Positions 40,339-40,858 of a DNA stretch of 40,858 nucleotides are shown here, in pieces (the first letter of the stretch is position 1; each line of letters starts with the position of its first letter). The notes beneath the pieces are model-generated. The model saw only the letters and a program-made list of their open reading frames with translations, searched no databases and was not told the DNA's origin. Made by a program: the position numbers and the translations under genes. Source of the stretch: an uncultured Prevotellaceae bacterium (lineage in GTDB: Bacteria; Bacteroidota; Bacteroidia; Bacteroidales; Bacteroidaceae). The DNA lies in assembly GCA_900318585.1 (NCBI GenBank), contig ONKY01000108.1:1-40858 (forward strand), written 5' to 3'.

Positions 40339-40858
40339 CTCAGTTTCCCGTTTTGGATAAACAGTCCCTTGGTGGGCGGCGTAGTGAGGCGCTGCCCCTT
40401 CAGGTCGTAAACGGTAGAATTTGGAATTTGGAATTCGGAATTCGTAATTCCACGGATTCCGTCCGTGTCACGTGCGCCGCTGTTGTTGCCTGTGAACTGG
40501 CCAATGAAGAAGATGGCGCCGGTGGACTGCTCGCTGATGATGTAGAGGAACGGACGGTTGGCGTAGAACTTCGCCTCACGAGGTATACTCGTCGTTTCTA
40601 TCCCAATGATGGTGACGGCGGCAGCCTCAGTGCCCTTCTCATTCACCTTAATCTTCGCCGACTGGCGCATCATGCCGATGTACGTATCGGTGTTGCAGAA
40701 GTTGGGGAACTCGGCGCAACTCCGGTCAAAGGCCGTTGGCATACCTAAGGCCGACATGATGGAGTTCAGACCGAGGTCGGTGTCTGTCTCGAAGCGCGGT
40801 AGCTTGAGGTCTACTAGATAGGATGAGAAGCCTTGCACCCAGCCCTTGCCGTCCATCT
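40329..40858 (-). CDS. Serpin-family protease inhibitor, C-terminal part
   Basis: The visible 175 residues are the end of a serpin that starts beyond the window. The hinge KVNEKGTEAAAVT precedes the reactive loop (IIGIETTSIPREAKF), followed by FYANRPFLYIISE and TGAIFFIGQ, the serpin signature. Counting from the hinge Glu as P17, the P1-P1' bond falls near Thr-Ser, which would suit elastase-like targets. After the serpin core come 12 residues encoded by heptamers (ITNSEFQIPNST) and a VYDLKGQRL...KGLFIQNGK tail, which resembles a sorting signal. Serpins in oral and gut Bacteroidota block host neutrophil proteases. Start and signal peptide are not visible. Confidence 0.9.
   Translation of the reverse strand, partial: MDGKGWVQGFSSYLVDLKLPRFETDTDLGLNSIMSALGMPTAFDRSCAEFPNFCNTDTYIGMMRQSAKIKVNEKGTEAAAVTIIGIETTSIPREAKFYANRPFLYIISEQSTGAIFFIGQFTGNNSGARDTDGIRGITNSEFQIPNSTVYDLKGQRLTTPPTKGLFIQNGKLRRN
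40417..40451. repeat. GAATTTG/GAATTCG heptamer array inside the serpin frame
   Basis: Five units, GAATTTG, GAATTTG, GAATTCG, GAATTCG, TAATTCC, lie exactly between the serpin fold and the C-terminal tail. The frame is kept. Confidence 0.9.

Noticed and set aside
1..40858. tRNA, rRNA or prophage genes
   Set aside because: No cloverleaf sequences, rRNA segments, integrase or phage structural genes were seen on reading both strands.

Overview
The window looks like a chromosomal piece of a Bacteroidota genome, most like Prevotella or a close Prevotellaceae relative. Several gene starts are preceded by the Bacteroidota promoter pattern TTTG, 19-20 nt, TAnnTTTG. The gene families also fit: a BACON lipoprotein, a BspA-type LRR protein, a two-component propeller sensor, the bifunctional fucokinase Fkp, a secreted serpin, and the YDLKGQRL...KGLFIQNGK style of C-terminal tail. 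The species cannot be named from the sequence alone.

Layout. (1) 202-12444, all plus strand: the downstream part of an aryl-polyene / dialkylresorcinol (flexirubin-like) pigment cluster. It holds a hot-dog dehydratase, GT2 glycosyltransferase, PlsC-like acyltransferase, CrtI-like oxidoreductase, DarA-like flavodoxin-fold enzyme, DarB-like ketosynthase, two tandem BtrH-like acyltransferases, an MMPL exporter carrying a remnant Rossmann domain, and a second acyltransferase. The ACPs, other ketosynthases and ammonia lyase expected in such clusters would lie upstream of the window. (2) 12561-17547: a propeller sensor without a kinase, a structured RNA of about 193 nt with its own terminator, riboflavin synthase, and a BspA-like LRR protein. 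(3) 17744-21617: an HTH + DUF2975 pair with an operator-rich promoter, a small beta-barrel protein with a decayed coding remnant behind it, a 68-aa membrane protein, and a lipoprotein-TPR-TM-HTH regulator. (4) 21618-22307: no gene, but an inverted-repeat-bounded element with 21-nt palindromic tandem repeats. (5) 22308-28528: TypA/BipA, then divergent fkp and fucP for fucose salvage. (6) 28533-35041, minus strand: yfhO followed by a racemase-fold protein, MFS transporter, beta-keto acid cleavage enzyme and acid-sugar kinase, probably one transcript for uptake and breakdown of an unidentified acid sugar. (7) 35178-40858: a beta-barrel protein, BACON lipoprotein and secreted protein, then the MTA/SAH nucleosidase and LuxS pair (activated methyl cycle, AI-2), and a partial serpin running off the right edge.

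The most unusual feature is not a gene. Tandem arrays of 7-nt units with different unit sequences (TAATTCG, GTGAAGG, ACGTTGA, AATGCAC, ACAATGG, GAATTTG, CACCCGT, TCACTTT, CATCTTC) sit between genes throughout the window, often ending directly at a start codon. Some also sit inside reading frames, at domain linkers and C-termini. Larger palindromic inserts interrupt fkp, the nucleosidase and the MFS transporter without breaking the frame. This resembles, by analogy only, the in-frame palindromic elements of Rickettsia, and may be an undescribed repeat-spreading process in this lineage.
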